A stretch of DNA of 64,000 nucleotides from Streptomyces sp. NRRL B-3428 (GTDB lineage Bacteria > Actinomycetota > Actinomycetes > Streptomycetales > Streptomycetaceae): contig JOGW01000008.1 of NCBI GenBank assembly GCA_000721375.1, positions 1 to 64,000 on the forward strand, written 5' to 3'. A model generated the notes under the pieces. The model was not told where the DNA came from. It worked only from the letters and a program-made list of their open reading frames with translations, and made no database searches. The translations under genes were made by a program, and so were the position numbers. This document shows positions 51,244 through 60,016 of the stretch, one piece after another; the stretch's first letter is position 1; each line of letters opens with the position of its first letter.

Positions 51244-52263
51244 TCAGCCCTTCGGTGCCAGGTCCTGGGCCCAGTAGTCCGCCACCGGCTTGGCGTCCTG
51301 GACCAGGCCCGCGCCCTTGAAGACATCGATCGTCTTCTGCCAGTCCGCCTCGGTGTTGGCGCCCGGGATCTGGCCTTCGGTCGCGTCCGTGTGGAGCAGG
51401 GTGAGGGTGGTCTTGAACTGCTCGGTCAGGACCTCCACGGGCGGCAGCTGCTCCGAGGCACCGTCCATCGACTTCACCGCGTCGTCGGGCGCCTTCTCGG
51501 CCGCGGCCCAGGACTCGCTGACGGCCTTCGCCATCCGCGTGGCCAGGTCGGTCTTGCCGAGGGTCTTCTGTCCGGCGATCAGACCGTTGGAGTAGAAGTT
51601 GAGGCCGTTCTCCGAGAAGCGCAGGTACTCGACCTCCTTCTTGGCCTTGTTCGCCATGGTCGGACCCTGGTCACTGGCGTAACCGAGCAACGCGTCGGTC
51701 TTGCCCGAGATCACCGCGGCGATCTTGCCGGCCGGGTCGGTGTTCTGGACGGTGACGTCCGACTCCTTGAGGTCGTTGGCCGCGAGGAAGGCCGGGAAGG
51801 TCTTCGACAGCGCGTCACCCGCCGTACCGGCGATGACCTTGCCCTTGAGGTCGGCGGGCGACTTGATGTTCTGGTCCGCGAAGAACTGCACGGAGGCCGG
51901 GGTGGTCTGGAGGAACACACCGAGGCTCTTGACGTTCATGCCCTGCTCGACGCCGGCGAGCACCGCGGGGGTGTCGGCCCAGCCGAAGTCGGTCTGTCCG
52001 GCGCCGGTTGCCTGCACGGTCTTCTGGGAGCCCTGACCCGCCTGGATGGTGAGGTCGATCCCGTTCTTCTCGAAGATCTTCTGCGTCTTGCCGTAGTAGA
52101 AGGGCGCGTGTTCTCCGTACGGGTACCAGTTGAGCGTCAGCGTCACCTTGTCCAGCTTCTTGCCGTCCTTGCTGGTGGTGGTGCCGGAGTCGTCCCCACC
52201 GCAGGCCGTGGCGGCGACCAGGAGCAGCGGGACGAGGCCTATCAGAGTTCTGCGCGGGTGCAT
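51244..52263 (-). CDS. ABC importer substrate-binding lipoprotein (NMT1/THI5-like)
   Basis: A 339-residue lipoprotein with lipobox-like VAATAC (Cys at about 21) and the NMT1/THI5 fold: KVTLTLNWYPYGEHAPFYYGKTQKIFEKNGIDLTIQ, then GWADTPAVLAGVEQGMNVKSLGVF and DLKGKVIAGTAGDALSKTFPAFL. These proteins bind aromatic or heterocyclic small molecules such as pyrimidines, taurine or riboflavin precursors. No thiamine riboswitch was seen. ATG 52263 is chosen because AAAGGGCAGG precedes it; ATG 52290 has no ribosome site. Confidence 0.92.
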   Translation of the reverse strand: MHPRRTLIGLVPLLLVAATACGGDDSGTTTSKDGKKLDKVTLTLNWYPYGEHAPFYYGKTQKIFEKNGIDLTIQAGQGSQKTVQATGAGQTDFGWADTPAVLAGVEQGMNVKSLGVFLQTTPASVQFFADQNIKSPADLKGKVIAGTAGDALSKTFPAFLAANDLKESDVTVQNTDPAGKIAAVISGKTDALLGYASDQGPTMANKAKKEVEYLRFSENGLNFYSNGLIAGQKTLGKTDLATRMAKAVSESWAAAEKAPDDAVKSMDGASEQLPPVEVLTEQFKTTLTLLHTDATEGQIPGANTEADWQKTIDVFKGAGLVQDAKPVADYWAQDLAPKG

Positions 52264-52378
52264 GTGGCCTGCCCTTTCGCGAGCGGACATCGATGTCGGG
52301 TTCCTGAATTGCCGTACGGGCCTTGCGGGTTGTGCGGGTTGCTCAGGGGGCGTCAGGAGCGGGGGCGGTCGGCGCGAT

Positions 52379-53242
52379 TCAGAACGCCGTCGTCACACCG
52401 GACTCCCGACGGCTCGCGTGCCAGGGAAGCAGCAGCTTCTCGGCGATCTCCACGACGACGAAGAGGACCACACCGATCAGGGACATCACCAGGAGTCCGG
52501 CGAACAGCATCGGGGTGTCGAGGTTGCCGTTGGCCTGCAGGATCACATAGCCGAGGCCCTCGTTGGCGCCGACGAACTCACCGACGACCGCGCCGGTCAC
52601 GGCCAGCGTTACGGCGACTTTGAGGCCGGAGAACAGATGCGGCAGCGACGCGGGGAAGCGGATCTTCACAAAGGTCTGCCAGGGGCTGGCCCCCATCGTC
52701 GAGGAGAGCTGGAGCATCTCCGGGTCCACGGCCTTGAGTCCGGTCACCATCGAGATCACCACGGGGAAGAACGCGATGAGCACCGCGATCACGATCTTCG
52801 GCTCGATCCCGAAGCCCAGCCAGACCACGAACAGCGGCGCGATGGCGATCTTCGGCACCACCTGGGCGAAGAGCAGGATCGGGTAGAGCGTTTTCTCGAC
52901 GGTGGACGAGTAGACCATGATCACGGCGGCGAACACCCCGATGGCCACGGCCACCACGAAGCCGATCAGCGTCTCGTACGTGGTGACCCAGCTGTGCTCC
53001 CACAGATAGTCCGGCTTGTCCGCGAACACTTCGAAGGTCTTGCCGGGCGAGGGAACCAGGTAGGGCTCGACCAGTTCCATCGCGGCGATCACCCACCAGG
53101 CCACGAAGCACGCGAGCAGCAGCGCCACCGGACGCCAGCTCTTCTCCACGGCGTCGGTGAACCGCTCCCGCGCGCCCGGGCTTTCACGCAGCGCGACACC
53201 CGCCGTCTTCACGGGCGTCGAGGACAGTGCGCTCTGACTCAC
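52379..53242 (-). CDS. ABC importer permease
   Basis: A 287-residue permease with about six transmembrane helices (near 40-60, 95-120, 130-150, 155-180, 215-240, 255-278). The coupling EAA-type loop is MLQLSSTMGASPWQTFVKIRFPASLPHLFSGLKVA (about 178-212). GTG 53242 is selected because GGGGAG stands eight bases upstream; the frame extends to 53281. It is the first gene of the importer operon and lies about 75 bases from a palindrome-rich region shared with the enolase-family gene. Confidence 0.93.
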   Translation of the reverse strand: MSQSALSSTPVKTAGVALRESPGARERFTDAVEKSWRPVALLLACFVAWWVIAAMELVEPYLVPSPGKTFEVFADKPDYLWEHSWVTTYETLIGFVVAVAIGVFAAVIMVYSSTVEKTLYPILLFAQVVPKIAIAPLFVVWLGFGIEPKIVIAVLIAFFPVVISMVTGLKAVDPEMLQLSSTMGASPWQTFVKIRFPASLPHLFSGLKVAVTLAVTGAVVGEFVGANEGLGYVILQANGNLDTPMLFAGLLVMSLIGVVLFVVVEIAEKLLLPWHASRRESGVTTAF

Positions 53243-53318
53243 GAGGAACTCCCCTGGGGGTGACTGCAGTTGACGGAGCACCGGTTGCTCCGGGAACGCT
53301 GGGAACCACTGAGGCCTG

Positions 53319-53365
53319 CTGCCGTACGGCAGTTGATCGGAAACGCTTTCAGAAAGCGCTTTCTG
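53319..53365. promoter_or_regulatory. LacI-type operators between importer and enolase-family gene
   Basis: CAGAAAGCGCTTTCTG (53350-53365) is a perfect 16-base palindrome. A second, imperfect copy GGAAACGCTTTC (53339-53350) abuts it. A separate 14-base perfect palindrome CTGCCGTACGGCAG spans 53319-53332. The AAAGCGCTTT core is the same as at 45855 and close to 35692. TACGCT at 53367-53372 could be a plus-strand -10. The sites lie between divergent genes and could govern both. Confidence 0.75.
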
Positions 53366-53505
53366 GTACGCTCCCGGTCACGCTAATGACCGCCCGAGTG
53401 CACGGTCAATAGGTCGTGCACAGGTTTCCGCGCCACCGAGCCGGCACCCACGAGGCTCGGGCGGCCCGGGTCCGCAACTCCCTTATCGAGAGGCTCGTGT
53501 TGGAC

Positions 53506-54690
53506 ATGGCACCGACCGGAGCGATCCCTGCGCACCCCCGGACATCCACACTCACCCCACTGACCGTCGACCGTGTCGAGACCTTCGCCGTGGCGCTGCC
53601 CACGCACCGCTCGTTCGGCGTCTCGGGCGGCTCGGTGGCCGTCGCGGGCCGGCCCAGCATCCGCGTGCTCGTGAAAGTGAGCGCGGACGGGGTGCACGGC
53701 TGGGGCGAGGCGACACCGATCCCCGCGTGGACGTACGAGACGGCCGAGTCGATCGTGACGACCATCGACCGCTATCTCGCCCCCGCGATCACCGGGCGCC
53801 CCGCCTGGGACCTGGACGGCGTGGACCGCGCCTTCGACCGGGCCGTGAACCGGGGGTTCAGCATCGGCGCCCCGCTGGCCAAATCGGCCGTGGACGTGGC
53901 GCTGCACGATCTGCTCGGGCGCGCGGCCGGCGTCCCACTGGGAGTGCTCTGGGGTCAACGGCGGGTCGAATCCCTGCAGTTGGGCTGGATCGTCTCCGGC
54001 CAGACACCGTCCCAGGTGGGTGAGAGCGTCGCCGAGGGCCAGTCGCTCGGCTATCAGGCGTTCAAGGTCAAGATCGGGCTGCACGACGAGGAGACGGATC
54101 TCGCGGTGGTCGCCGCCGTACGCGAGCATGCGCCCGGGGCGCCGCTGTGGGTCGACGCCAACCAGGCGTACTCGGTGCACAGCGCGCTACGGATCGCCCG
54201 CCGCCTCGACGACCTGGGCGTCACCGCCTTCGAGCAACCGCTCCCCGCGAACGACATCGCCGGTCTTCGCCGGCTGCGCGACGCCTCTCCCCTGCCGGTC
54301 GCCCTGGACGAGTCGCTGCGCCACCCCTCCGACCTGGCGACCTTCGTACGCCTCGAAGCGGTGGACGTGGCCATCGCCAAGGTGCAGCGCAATGGCGGTC
54401 TGACGCTGTCGCGGCGACTGTGCCAGTTGGCGCAGGACAGCGGGGTCCGGCTGATGGGCTCGGGCCTGACCGACTCCGACCTCGGCCTTGCCGCCTCCCT
54501 CCATCTGTTCGCGGCCCACGGCATCGACACCCCGGTCGACCTCAACGGCCGCCAGTTCATCGGGTCCCCGTACGCGAGTGCGACAGTGACCGTCGACAAG
54601 GGCGTGGCCCAGGTGCCGACGAGGCCGGGGCTCGGGGTCGAGGTGGACGAGGCGGTGGTGCGGGAGCTGGCGGTGGACGTGCTGGCCTGA
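53506..54690 (+). CDS. Mandelate racemase/muconate-lactonising enzyme family protein
   Basis: A 394-residue enolase-superfamily enzyme. The N-terminal capping domain (about 17-130) precedes a barrel with the KxK acid-base motif in AFKVKIGLHD (about 185-194), metal ligands in LWVDANQAYS, FEQPLPAND and LDESLRHPSD, and IAKVQRNGGLT as the opposite-face Lys region. This pattern fits the muconate lactonising/dipeptide epimerase/o-succinylbenzoate synthase subgroup, not classical mandelate racemase. The substrate is unknown; it may be what the divergent NMT1-type importer brings in. The start is uncertain: ATG 53506 is preferred, in-frame GTG 53497 and 53416 are possible. Confidence 0.85.
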   Translation: MAPTGAIPAHPRTSTLTPLTVDRVETFAVALPTHRSFGVSGGSVAVAGRPSIRVLVKVSADGVHGWGEATPIPAWTYETAESIVTTIDRYLAPAITGRPAWDLDGVDRAFDRAVNRGFSIGAPLAKSAVDVALHDLLGRAAGVPLGVLWGQRRVESLQLGWIVSGQTPSQVGESVAEGQSLGYQAFKVKIGLHDEETDLAVVAAVREHAPGAPLWVDANQAYSVHSALRIARRLDDLGVTAFEQPLPANDIAGLRRLRDASPLPVALDESLRHPSDLATFVRLEAVDVAIAKVQRNGGLTLSRRLCQLAQDSGVRLMGSGLTDSDLGLAASLHLFAAHGIDTPVDLNGRQFIGSPYASATVTVDKGVAQVPTRPGLGVEVDEAVVRELAVDVLA

Positions 54691-54721
54691 GCGTGGCAGG
54701 AGTCGGTGCAGGGGTCCGCAG

Positions 54722-56146
54722 TCACCCGGAAACGGGCGGGACCGCGGACTCCTCCCACTTGAGCCGGCCGCCTCCTGCGCCACCCTCGACGGCCCTGCGA
54801 ATCCAAGCCGGCTGCACCACCGCGAGAACCCCGCAGGCGGCGGCCATGGTGCACCACAGCCCGACGGGGCCCGCCCGCTCCAGCAGTTGCGTGCCCACAG
54901 GCGGAGCGACGACGGCCGCGATGCCCCAGCTCGTGCCGTACACCGCCAGATAGCGCGCCTTTGCGCCGGCGGGCGCAAGGCCGGCGACGAGGGCGTACGC
55001 GCGGCCGACGAGCAGCAGGTCGCCCGCGCTCCACATGACGGTCGCCGCGATGTGGAGCGCGAGGCCGGGGGCGAGCGCGTAGCCGGCGAGGCCCACGGCC
55101 GTCAGGAGATATCCGCAGGCCAGGGCGGCGGATGTCGAGAGGCGGGCCACCCGCCCGATCCTCAGGAGCGGCTGTCCGGCCGCGATGGTGAGGGCGGATG
55201 CGGTGAACAGCAGGCCCGCGTCGGCAGGTTGGAGTCCACGCAGCTCCAGGGAGAGCGGCAACGCGATCATGATCTGCAGGTAGACCACCGCGAACAGAGT
55301 GCCTGCGGCGAGCATCATCAGCAGCGACCGGTCCCGCCAAGGACTGACGGCACCGTCCTCCCGCGCCGTCGGCGTCACGGCATGGTGGTCGGCGGGCAGC
55401 ACAAGGTGCACGGTCAGCGCGCACAGCAGACACGTGAGGGCGTCGGCCACGAACAGCCACCGCAGGTCCCAGCGCCCCAGACCGGCCGCCAACAGCCCCG
55501 CGCCCATCCCGGCCACCGCGAGCGCCGCGTTCAACAGGCTGTATGCGCGCACCTGTTCAGCCGGCGCCAGCACATCCGCGATCATCGCCTGACTGGGCGG
55601 TTCGTAGATCTCGAAGGCCAACCCCATCAGGACCGCGAAGCAGGCTGCCGACGCCAGCCCGCCGGACGCGGCGAGCCCCAACTGGGCCACGGCACATCCG
55701 GTCAGCCCCAGCACGATGGTGCGGCGTCGGCCGATGCGGTCGGCCAGGCGGCCGCCGATCAGACGCGAGGGAATGGTGGCGAGCCCGAAGGCGCCGGCGA
55801 TGTACCCGGCGGTGGTGGCGCCGGCTCCGAAGTCCGCCGCGAGGAGCACAGTGAGGAAGGAGAGGGAGAACGCGCCCAGCCTGTTGACCGCCCGCGCCAC
55901 GATCAGCAAACGCACGGTGCGCGGCAGGGGCTTGCGGCCTGCGTCCGGCAAGGGCTTCGGCTCGGCGCTCGTCAGACGCTGCGGCCCGGCGTCCGGCAGC
56001 AGCTTCCGCCCGGGGCCCGGCCGGGGGCTCGGCCCGGCGCCCGGCAGCCGCTTCCCCACGGTGTTCACCACCGGCCCCCACCAAGCGCGCCCCACACGCT
56101 TCCGCACCCCGCTCGACCGCTGCTCCCCACCGTGCACAGATCCCAC
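54722..56146 (-). CDS. MFS transporter with repeated proline-rich N-terminus
   Basis: A 474-residue major facilitator with about twelve helices between residues 78 and 455. The loop 2-3 signature is GGRLADRIGRRRTIVLG (about 132-148). The first 77 residues are unusual: basic, Pro/Gly-rich imperfect repeats such as RKLLPDAGPQ, PKPLPDAGRK and KRLPGAGPSP. The true start could lie inside this arm (no Met follows before the first helix, but GTG/TTG are possible), yet the arm keeps the coding frame open throughout. Substrate is unknown. It is divergent from the ABATE-domain gene. Confidence 0.9.
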   Translation of the reverse strand: MGSVHGGEQRSSGVRKRVGRAWWGPVVNTVGKRLPGAGPSPRPGPGRKLLPDAGPQRLTSAEPKPLPDAGRKPLPRTVRLLIVARAVNRLGAFSLSFLTVLLAADFGAGATTAGYIAGAFGLATIPSRLIGGRLADRIGRRRTIVLGLTGCAVAQLGLAASGGLASAACFAVLMGLAFEIYEPPSQAMIADVLAPAEQVRAYSLLNAALAVAGMGAGLLAAGLGRWDLRWLFVADALTCLLCALTVHLVLPADHHAVTPTAREDGAVSPWRDRSLLMMLAAGTLFAVVYLQIMIALPLSLELRGLQPADAGLLFTASALTIAAGQPLLRIGRVARLSTSAALACGYLLTAVGLAGYALAPGLALHIAATVMWSAGDLLLVGRAYALVAGLAPAGAKARYLAVYGTSWGIAAVVAPPVGTQLLERAGPVGLWCTMAAACGVLAVVQPAWIRRAVEGGAGGGRLKWEESAVPPVSG

Positions 56147-56230
56147 GAACCCCCCTCGTGCGTCACCGGCGAAACGACTATCGTCGGTCGCGAAGGAACG
56201 CTAGAGCCCTTAGGAGTGACCAGTCAAGTG

Positions 56231-56803
56231 ATGTTCGATGGTCACGTGGTGACCCTGCTCGACGCAGCCGTCTCCCTCGTGAATACGCTCACCGACGGCG
56301 CCCGCCAGGGCCGCCCCTACACAGCGCCGCGCGGCGACGAGCTCCCCGAAGCGGTCCACGAAGCGCTGCCCCTCGCGTCCGACCGGCGCATGGTCGAGCG
56401 CGACCATGCCGCCTACCTCGCGCACACCGCCCATCAGATGCGCACGGTCTTCGAGGCCGTCGACAGCGGTGACCTCGACCGGGCGGCGCAGTCGGTGAAC
56501 GTCCTGCTGCGCACCGCCGGCGCCCGCCCGCAGCTCGACCGGGTGGCGGACGAGCCGTGGCAGGTCCACTTCCACGGCTCCGACGACAGCCTCTCCGTCG
56601 GCTGGAGCGCCGGCTGCGCCACCGCACTCGCCCTGGCCATCGGCAGCGATCTCGCCGGACGCCTCGGCGTCTGCTCGGCGCCGCAGTGCGACCGTGTGTA
56701 CGTGGACGCCTCACGCAACGCCGTACGCAACTTCTGTTCCGCGCCCTGTCGCAGCCGGGTCAAGGCGGCGGCCTTCAGGGCACGCAAAGCGTCCGGGAGC
56801 TGA
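56231..56803 (+). CDS. ABATE/CGNR zinc-finger regulator
   Basis: A 190-residue protein. The N-terminal ABATE domain contains LLDAAVSLVNTLTDG. The C-terminal zinc finger is LGVCSAPQCDRVYVDASRNAVRNFCSAPCRSRVKAAAFRARK (about 145-187), with four Cys and the helix after it. In the family consensus the last motif is CGNR; here it reads CRSR. Such proteins are thought to be DNA-binding regulators that respond to stress; the target could be the divergent MFS gene. Start is uncertain: GGAG at 56213-56216 serves ATG 56231 or GTG 56228. Confidence 0.85.
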   Translation: MFDGHVVTLLDAAVSLVNTLTDGARQGRPYTAPRGDELPEAVHEALPLASDRRMVERDHAAYLAHTAHQMRTVFEAVDSGDLDRAAQSVNVLLRTAGARPQLDRVADEPWQVHFHGSDDSLSVGWSAGCATALALAIGSDLAGRLGVCSAPQCDRVYVDASRNAVRNFCSAPCRSRVKAAAFRARKASGS

Positions 56804-57421
56804 CCGGTCCCGAACAGCGGGAGCGTCAACTCGCCTATGAATGCGCCCCCTTCACGCCCCCTCGCGCATCCACACGCCCACCCACCCGCTCCCGTACCCA
56901 CGTGTGGCGGAACCGTTCCTGCACCACGCCCCTTCCGGACAGCGAACGCGCGTTCCCCTGAGTAGTGGCTTCTGGGGCGGGCGTGCCCCTGGACGATCTA
57001 CGGAACGCCTGAGCCCGCCGACCGAAACCCCGGCACTCCGGACCTACCCCGGCACTCCCGTAACCGCGTCTCAGGATGCGGTACGGCGGTGGCTCATTCC
57101 GTGAGTCCAATTCCGGCCCGGACCTAGACGACTGTGTCCGAATTCTGTCGCCCCCGGGAGACACTCTGAGCGTTCCGGGGCGGTTCTGTGACCCGGTCTG
57201 CCATATGCCGCCGAATCTGTTGCCCGAGGCATGTGGCAGCCCGGGGGACCGGGGGAATGCCTCGGGCGTGGACCGGATGGACGCACCACACCTGACGCCG
57301 ACCCGGCATACGTCAACTGTCCGCTTTTGCGCCAAAGTTGCGAGACGATCTTGTGAATGCCTCAAGGTTCAACAAGATGGTGTGGTGGTCTGTTCGGGAC
57401 GGGACCACTTCGAAGAAAACA
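56804..57421. other. Long intergenic region upstream of the acyl-CoA dehydrogenase
   Basis: About 620 bases without a convincing gene. A 132-codon frame (57076-57474) is open but has Cys/Ser/Arg-rich, unprotein-like content and no ribosome site. CCCGAGGCAT (near 57222-57231) and ATGCCTCGGG (near 57256-57265) can pair around a 24-base loop. The region just before the next gene (57300-57420) is less GC-rich than its surroundings, which suggests an untranslated leader or promoter area. Confidence 0.4.
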
Positions 57422-57452
57422 CCTGCTCGAACAACCCTGCGAGCAGGCTTTT
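57422..57452 (+). promoter_or_regulatory. Terminator-like hairpin in the leader (possible attenuator)
   Basis: CCTGCTCG (57422-57429) pairs with CGAGCAGG (57440-57447) around a 10-base loop and is followed by CTTTTC. It ends only about 20 bases before ATG 57471 and 5-10 bases before the GGAGG ribosome site. A hairpin plus T-run placed after the promoter but before the gene looks like an attenuator, or a translation switch; no alternative antiterminator was worked out. Confidence 0.5.
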
Positions 57453-57470
57453 CACGGAGGAAGGCTCGCG

Positions 57471-58790
57471 ATGAACACCATGGGCAGCATGGGCGGTATG
57501 GGCGGCTCCGGCAGCATGGACAACTACTTCACCAGCCAACGGCATCACCAACTCCGTGAACAAGTCAGGGGTTTCGCCGAACGGGAGGTCCGCCCGCGTA
57601 TCCCCGCGATGGAGGAGTCGCGTACCACTGCCCATGGCATATCCCGTCTGATCGCACGGCAGGGCTGGCTGGGCGCCACCATCGCCGAGGAGTACGGCGG
57701 CATGGGTGCCGGCCACTTGGCGAAAACCCTCATCATCGAGGAGCTCTCGCGGGTGAGCGGCGCGATGGGCGCGATGGTGCAGGCCTCGCAGCTGGGTGTC
57801 GCCAAGATCGTGCACTTCGGCAACGACGAACAGAAGAGGACCTGGCTCCCGGCCGTCGCGGCCGGTCACTGCCTGCCGACGATCGCGGTCACCGAGCACG
57901 AGTCCGGCGGCCATGTCCTCGGAATGGCCGCGAGCGCCGTTCGCGATGGCGACGACTACGTGCTCAACGGCCGCAAGGTGTACGTGGGCAACAGCCACGT
58001 AGGCGATCTGCACGGTGTCATCGTCCGCACAGGACCGGGTTCCAAGGGGCTCACGGCCTTCCTCGTGGAGTCGGACCGGCCCGGCTTCTCGCTGGGCGAA
58101 CAGCAGGCCGCCATGGGGCTGCACGGTTTCAGTTTCGGCGAGCTGATCTTCGACAACTGCCGGGTACCCGCGGCCAATCGGCTCGGCGCGGAGGGCGACG
58201 GACTCTCCGTCGCGTACTCCTCCAGCGTGCTGTACGGCCGGGCGAACCTCACCGCCGTGTCCCTGGGCATCCATCAGGCGCTGGTGGAGGAGACGACCAA
58301 GTTCTGCGGTGAGCGCGAACGCTACGGAAATCCCCTGCACGCCCTGTCCAACGTCAAGATCAAGCTGGGTCAGATGCAGTCCCGGCTGATGACGGCGCGC
58401 CTCGCCGCGTATCACGCCGTGCATCTCCTGGACCAAGGGGTGGACTGCGACGCGGAGTTGATGAACGCCAAGGTCGTCAATGTCGAATCGGCCCTTGACT
58501 CGGCGCGCAACGCGATGGAGATCCACGCCGCGGCCGGGCTCTTCACGGACCGCCCCATCGAGCGCTTCCTGCGCGACGCGCACCATATCTTCGCGCCCGC
58601 GGGCACCTCGGACGTCCAGCTGCTCAGGCTGGCCGAAGTGGCGCTCGGCACCGCGAAAGGCAGCTGGTCGGAGCGGCTCAGTGACCTCGTACGAAAGGAA
58701 CCGCCGCACCCGGGCCAGGAGCTCGACCTGATGGACGGGCCCTGGGGCCAGGTCCCGCAGCAGCGCACGCACTGTGCCGGCAAGGTCTGA
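57471..58790 (+). CDS. Acyl-CoA dehydrogenase family protein
   Basis: A 439-residue flavoprotein. A Met/Gly-rich extra N-terminus (NTMGSMGGMGGSGSM) comes first, then the alpha domain (about 20-140, EEYGGMGAGHLAKTLIIEELSRVSG), the beta domain (about 145-250, TIAVTEHESGGHVLGMAASA, LNGRKVYVGN) and the C-terminal alpha domain (GIHQALVEETTKFCGERERYG, RFLRDAHHIFAPAGTSDVQLLRLAEVALG). Where typical enzymes have the catalytic Glu in Y-E-G-T-x-x-I-Q, this one reads APAGTSDVQ, so another residue may act as base or the reaction may differ. It has a strong GGAGGAAGG site and a hairpin leader. It converges with the conservon. Confidence 0.9.
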   Translation: MNTMGSMGGMGGSGSMDNYFTSQRHHQLREQVRGFAEREVRPRIPAMEESRTTAHGISRLIARQGWLGATIAEEYGGMGAGHLAKTLIIEELSRVSGAMGAMVQASQLGVAKIVHFGNDEQKRTWLPAVAAGHCLPTIAVTEHESGGHVLGMAASAVRDGDDYVLNGRKVYVGNSHVGDLHGVIVRTGPGSKGLTAFLVESDRPGFSLGEQQAAMGLHGFSFGELIFDNCRVPAANRLGAEGDGLSVAYSSSVLYGRANLTAVSLGIHQALVEETTKFCGERERYGNPLHALSNVKIKLGQMQSRLMTARLAAYHAVHLLDQGVDCDAELMNAKVVNVESALDSARNAMEIHAAAGLFTDRPIERFLRDAHHIFAPAGTSDVQLLRLAEVALGTAKGSWSERLSDLVRKEPPHPGQELDLMDGPWGQVPQQRTHCAGKV

Positions 58791-58838
58791 ACTCCCTTGC
58801 CGGTGAAGGAAACCGCACCATCACGTGGTGCCGAGTGA

Positions 58839-59408
58839 TCAGATGCGGCCGTCCTCCCGGCGGTGGATCTGCTCGATCAGCTCCGCGGCGAGGGACTTGA
58901 TCGTCTCCAGCCCTGCCCTCCCCCAGGGGCGCGGCTCGGTGTCGACCACGCAGATGGTGCCGAGCGCCATGCCCGTACGGTCGATGAGCGGTGCGCCCAG
59001 GTAGGAGCGGATGCCGATCTCGTCGACCACGGGGTTGCCCGCGAAGCGCGGGTAGTCGCAGACGTCCTCGAGGACGAGGGCCTTGCGGCGTACGACCACG
59101 TGCGGGCAGTAGCCGTGGTCGCGCGCCATGTAGCGGCTCACCCCGGCGCTGGCCGCGGCCGCGCCCAGTTCGGAACCCGAGTGGGTGCCGGTCGGTGTGT
59201 GCAGTCCGGCGAAGAACTGCCGGTTCTCGTCAATGAAGTTGACCATCGAGAAGGGCGCCCCGGTGACCTCGGCGAGCCGGTCCGCGAAGGCGTCGAAGGC
59301 CGGGTCCGGATGTTCACCGAGGCCGAGCTGGCGCAGCCGTTGCACCCGGTTCGGCGCCTCGTTGTCGATGGGCGTGAGCAGCAGATGCCCGGTCGGGTCG
59401 TACGTCAT
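58839..59408 (-). CDS. GAF-domain protein attached to the conservon
   Basis: A 189-residue single GAF domain: FADRLAEVTGAPFSMVNFIDENRQFFAGLHTP (about 42-73), then ALVLEDVCDYPRFAGNPVVDEIGIRSYLGAPLIDRTGMALGTICVVD (about 112-158). GAF domains bind small ligands or chromophores; the Cys in the GYCPHVVVRR segment might take part. ATG 59408 overlaps the stop of the GTPase gene (ATGA), so it is the fifth member of the conservon operon and may give or receive its signal. A ligand is not evident. Confidence 0.9.
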   Translation of the reverse strand: MTYDPTGHLLLTPIDNEAPNRVQRLRQLGLGEHPDPAFDAFADRLAEVTGAPFSMVNFIDENRQFFAGLHTPTGTHSGSELGAAAASAGVSRYMARDHGYCPHVVVRRKALVLEDVCDYPRFAGNPVVDEIGIRSYLGAPLIDRTGMALGTICVVDTEPRPWGRAGLETIKSLAAELIEQIHRREDGRI

Positions 59409-60016
59409 GTCGTAACTCCAAAGCTCGGGGCCGGAGTGCTCTTGGTGAGCAGATGCTGGACGAGGGTCACCAGGGTCTGGATGCCGGAGGAGGAGATTCT
59501 GGCGTCGCACAGGACCACGGGGACCTCCGGCCGCAGATCCAGGGCGGCGCGTACCTCTTCGGGCTCGTAGCGGAACGCGCCGTCGAACTCGTTGACCGCG
59601 ACGACGAAGCCGATGCCGCGGCGTTCGAAGAAGTCCACGGCGGCGAAGCAGTCCGCCAGACGGCGGGTGTCGGCGAGGATCACCGCTCCCAGAGCGCCCT
59701 CGGACAGCTCGTCCCACATGAACCAGAACCGCTCCTGGCCGGGCGTGCCGAAGAGGTAGAGCACATTGCGGGAGTCGAGCGTGATCCGGCCGAAGTCCAT
59801 CGCGACGGTGGTGGTCGTCTTGTGCTCGATGCCGTCGAGCCGGTCGGTGCCGACGCTGACGGTGGTGAGCAGTTCCTCGGTGCTCAGCGGTTCGATCTCG
59901 CTGACGGCGCCCACGAATGTGGTCTTGCCGACTCCGAAGCCACCCGCGACAAGGATTTTGAGCGCGGTGGGGAAGTCGTCCAGGGCGAGGGCGTCAGAGC
60001 CGTCGTCGTAGGCCAT
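59405..60016 (-). CDS. cvnD: Conservon small GTPase (CvnD)
   Basis: A 203-residue Ras-like GTPase of the MglA-related Cvn family. G1 GGFGVGKTT (about 25-33), a switch-I Thr in TTTTVAMDFG, G3 LFGTPGQERFWFMWD (normal DxxG is altered to GTPG, as in this family), G4 VNEFD in place of NKxD, G5 region CDARISSSG. It probably binds the roadblock and DUF742 partners at the membrane as a signalling unit. Its start overlaps the end of cvnC by 23 bases. MAYDDGSDALA is a natural N-terminus. Confidence 0.94.
   Translation of the reverse strand: MAYDDGSDALALDDFPTALKILVAGGFGVGKTTFVGAVSEIEPLSTEELLTTVSVGTDRLDGIEHKTTTTVAMDFGRITLDSRNVLYLFGTPGQERFWFMWDELSEGALGAVILADTRRLADCFAAVDFFERRGIGFVVAVNEFDGAFRYEPEEVRAALDLRPEVPVVLCDARISSSGIQTLVTLVQHLLTKSTPAPSFGVTT

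Noticed and set aside
50381..52263. Thiamine-precursor importer assignment
   Set aside because: The NMT1/THI5 fold is shared by many importers and no TPP riboswitch or thiamine gene is nearby.
57076..57474. 132-codon frame before the acyl-CoA dehydrogenase
   Set aside because: No ribosome site, unusual Cys-rich composition, and it runs into the hairpin and ribosome site of the real gene.
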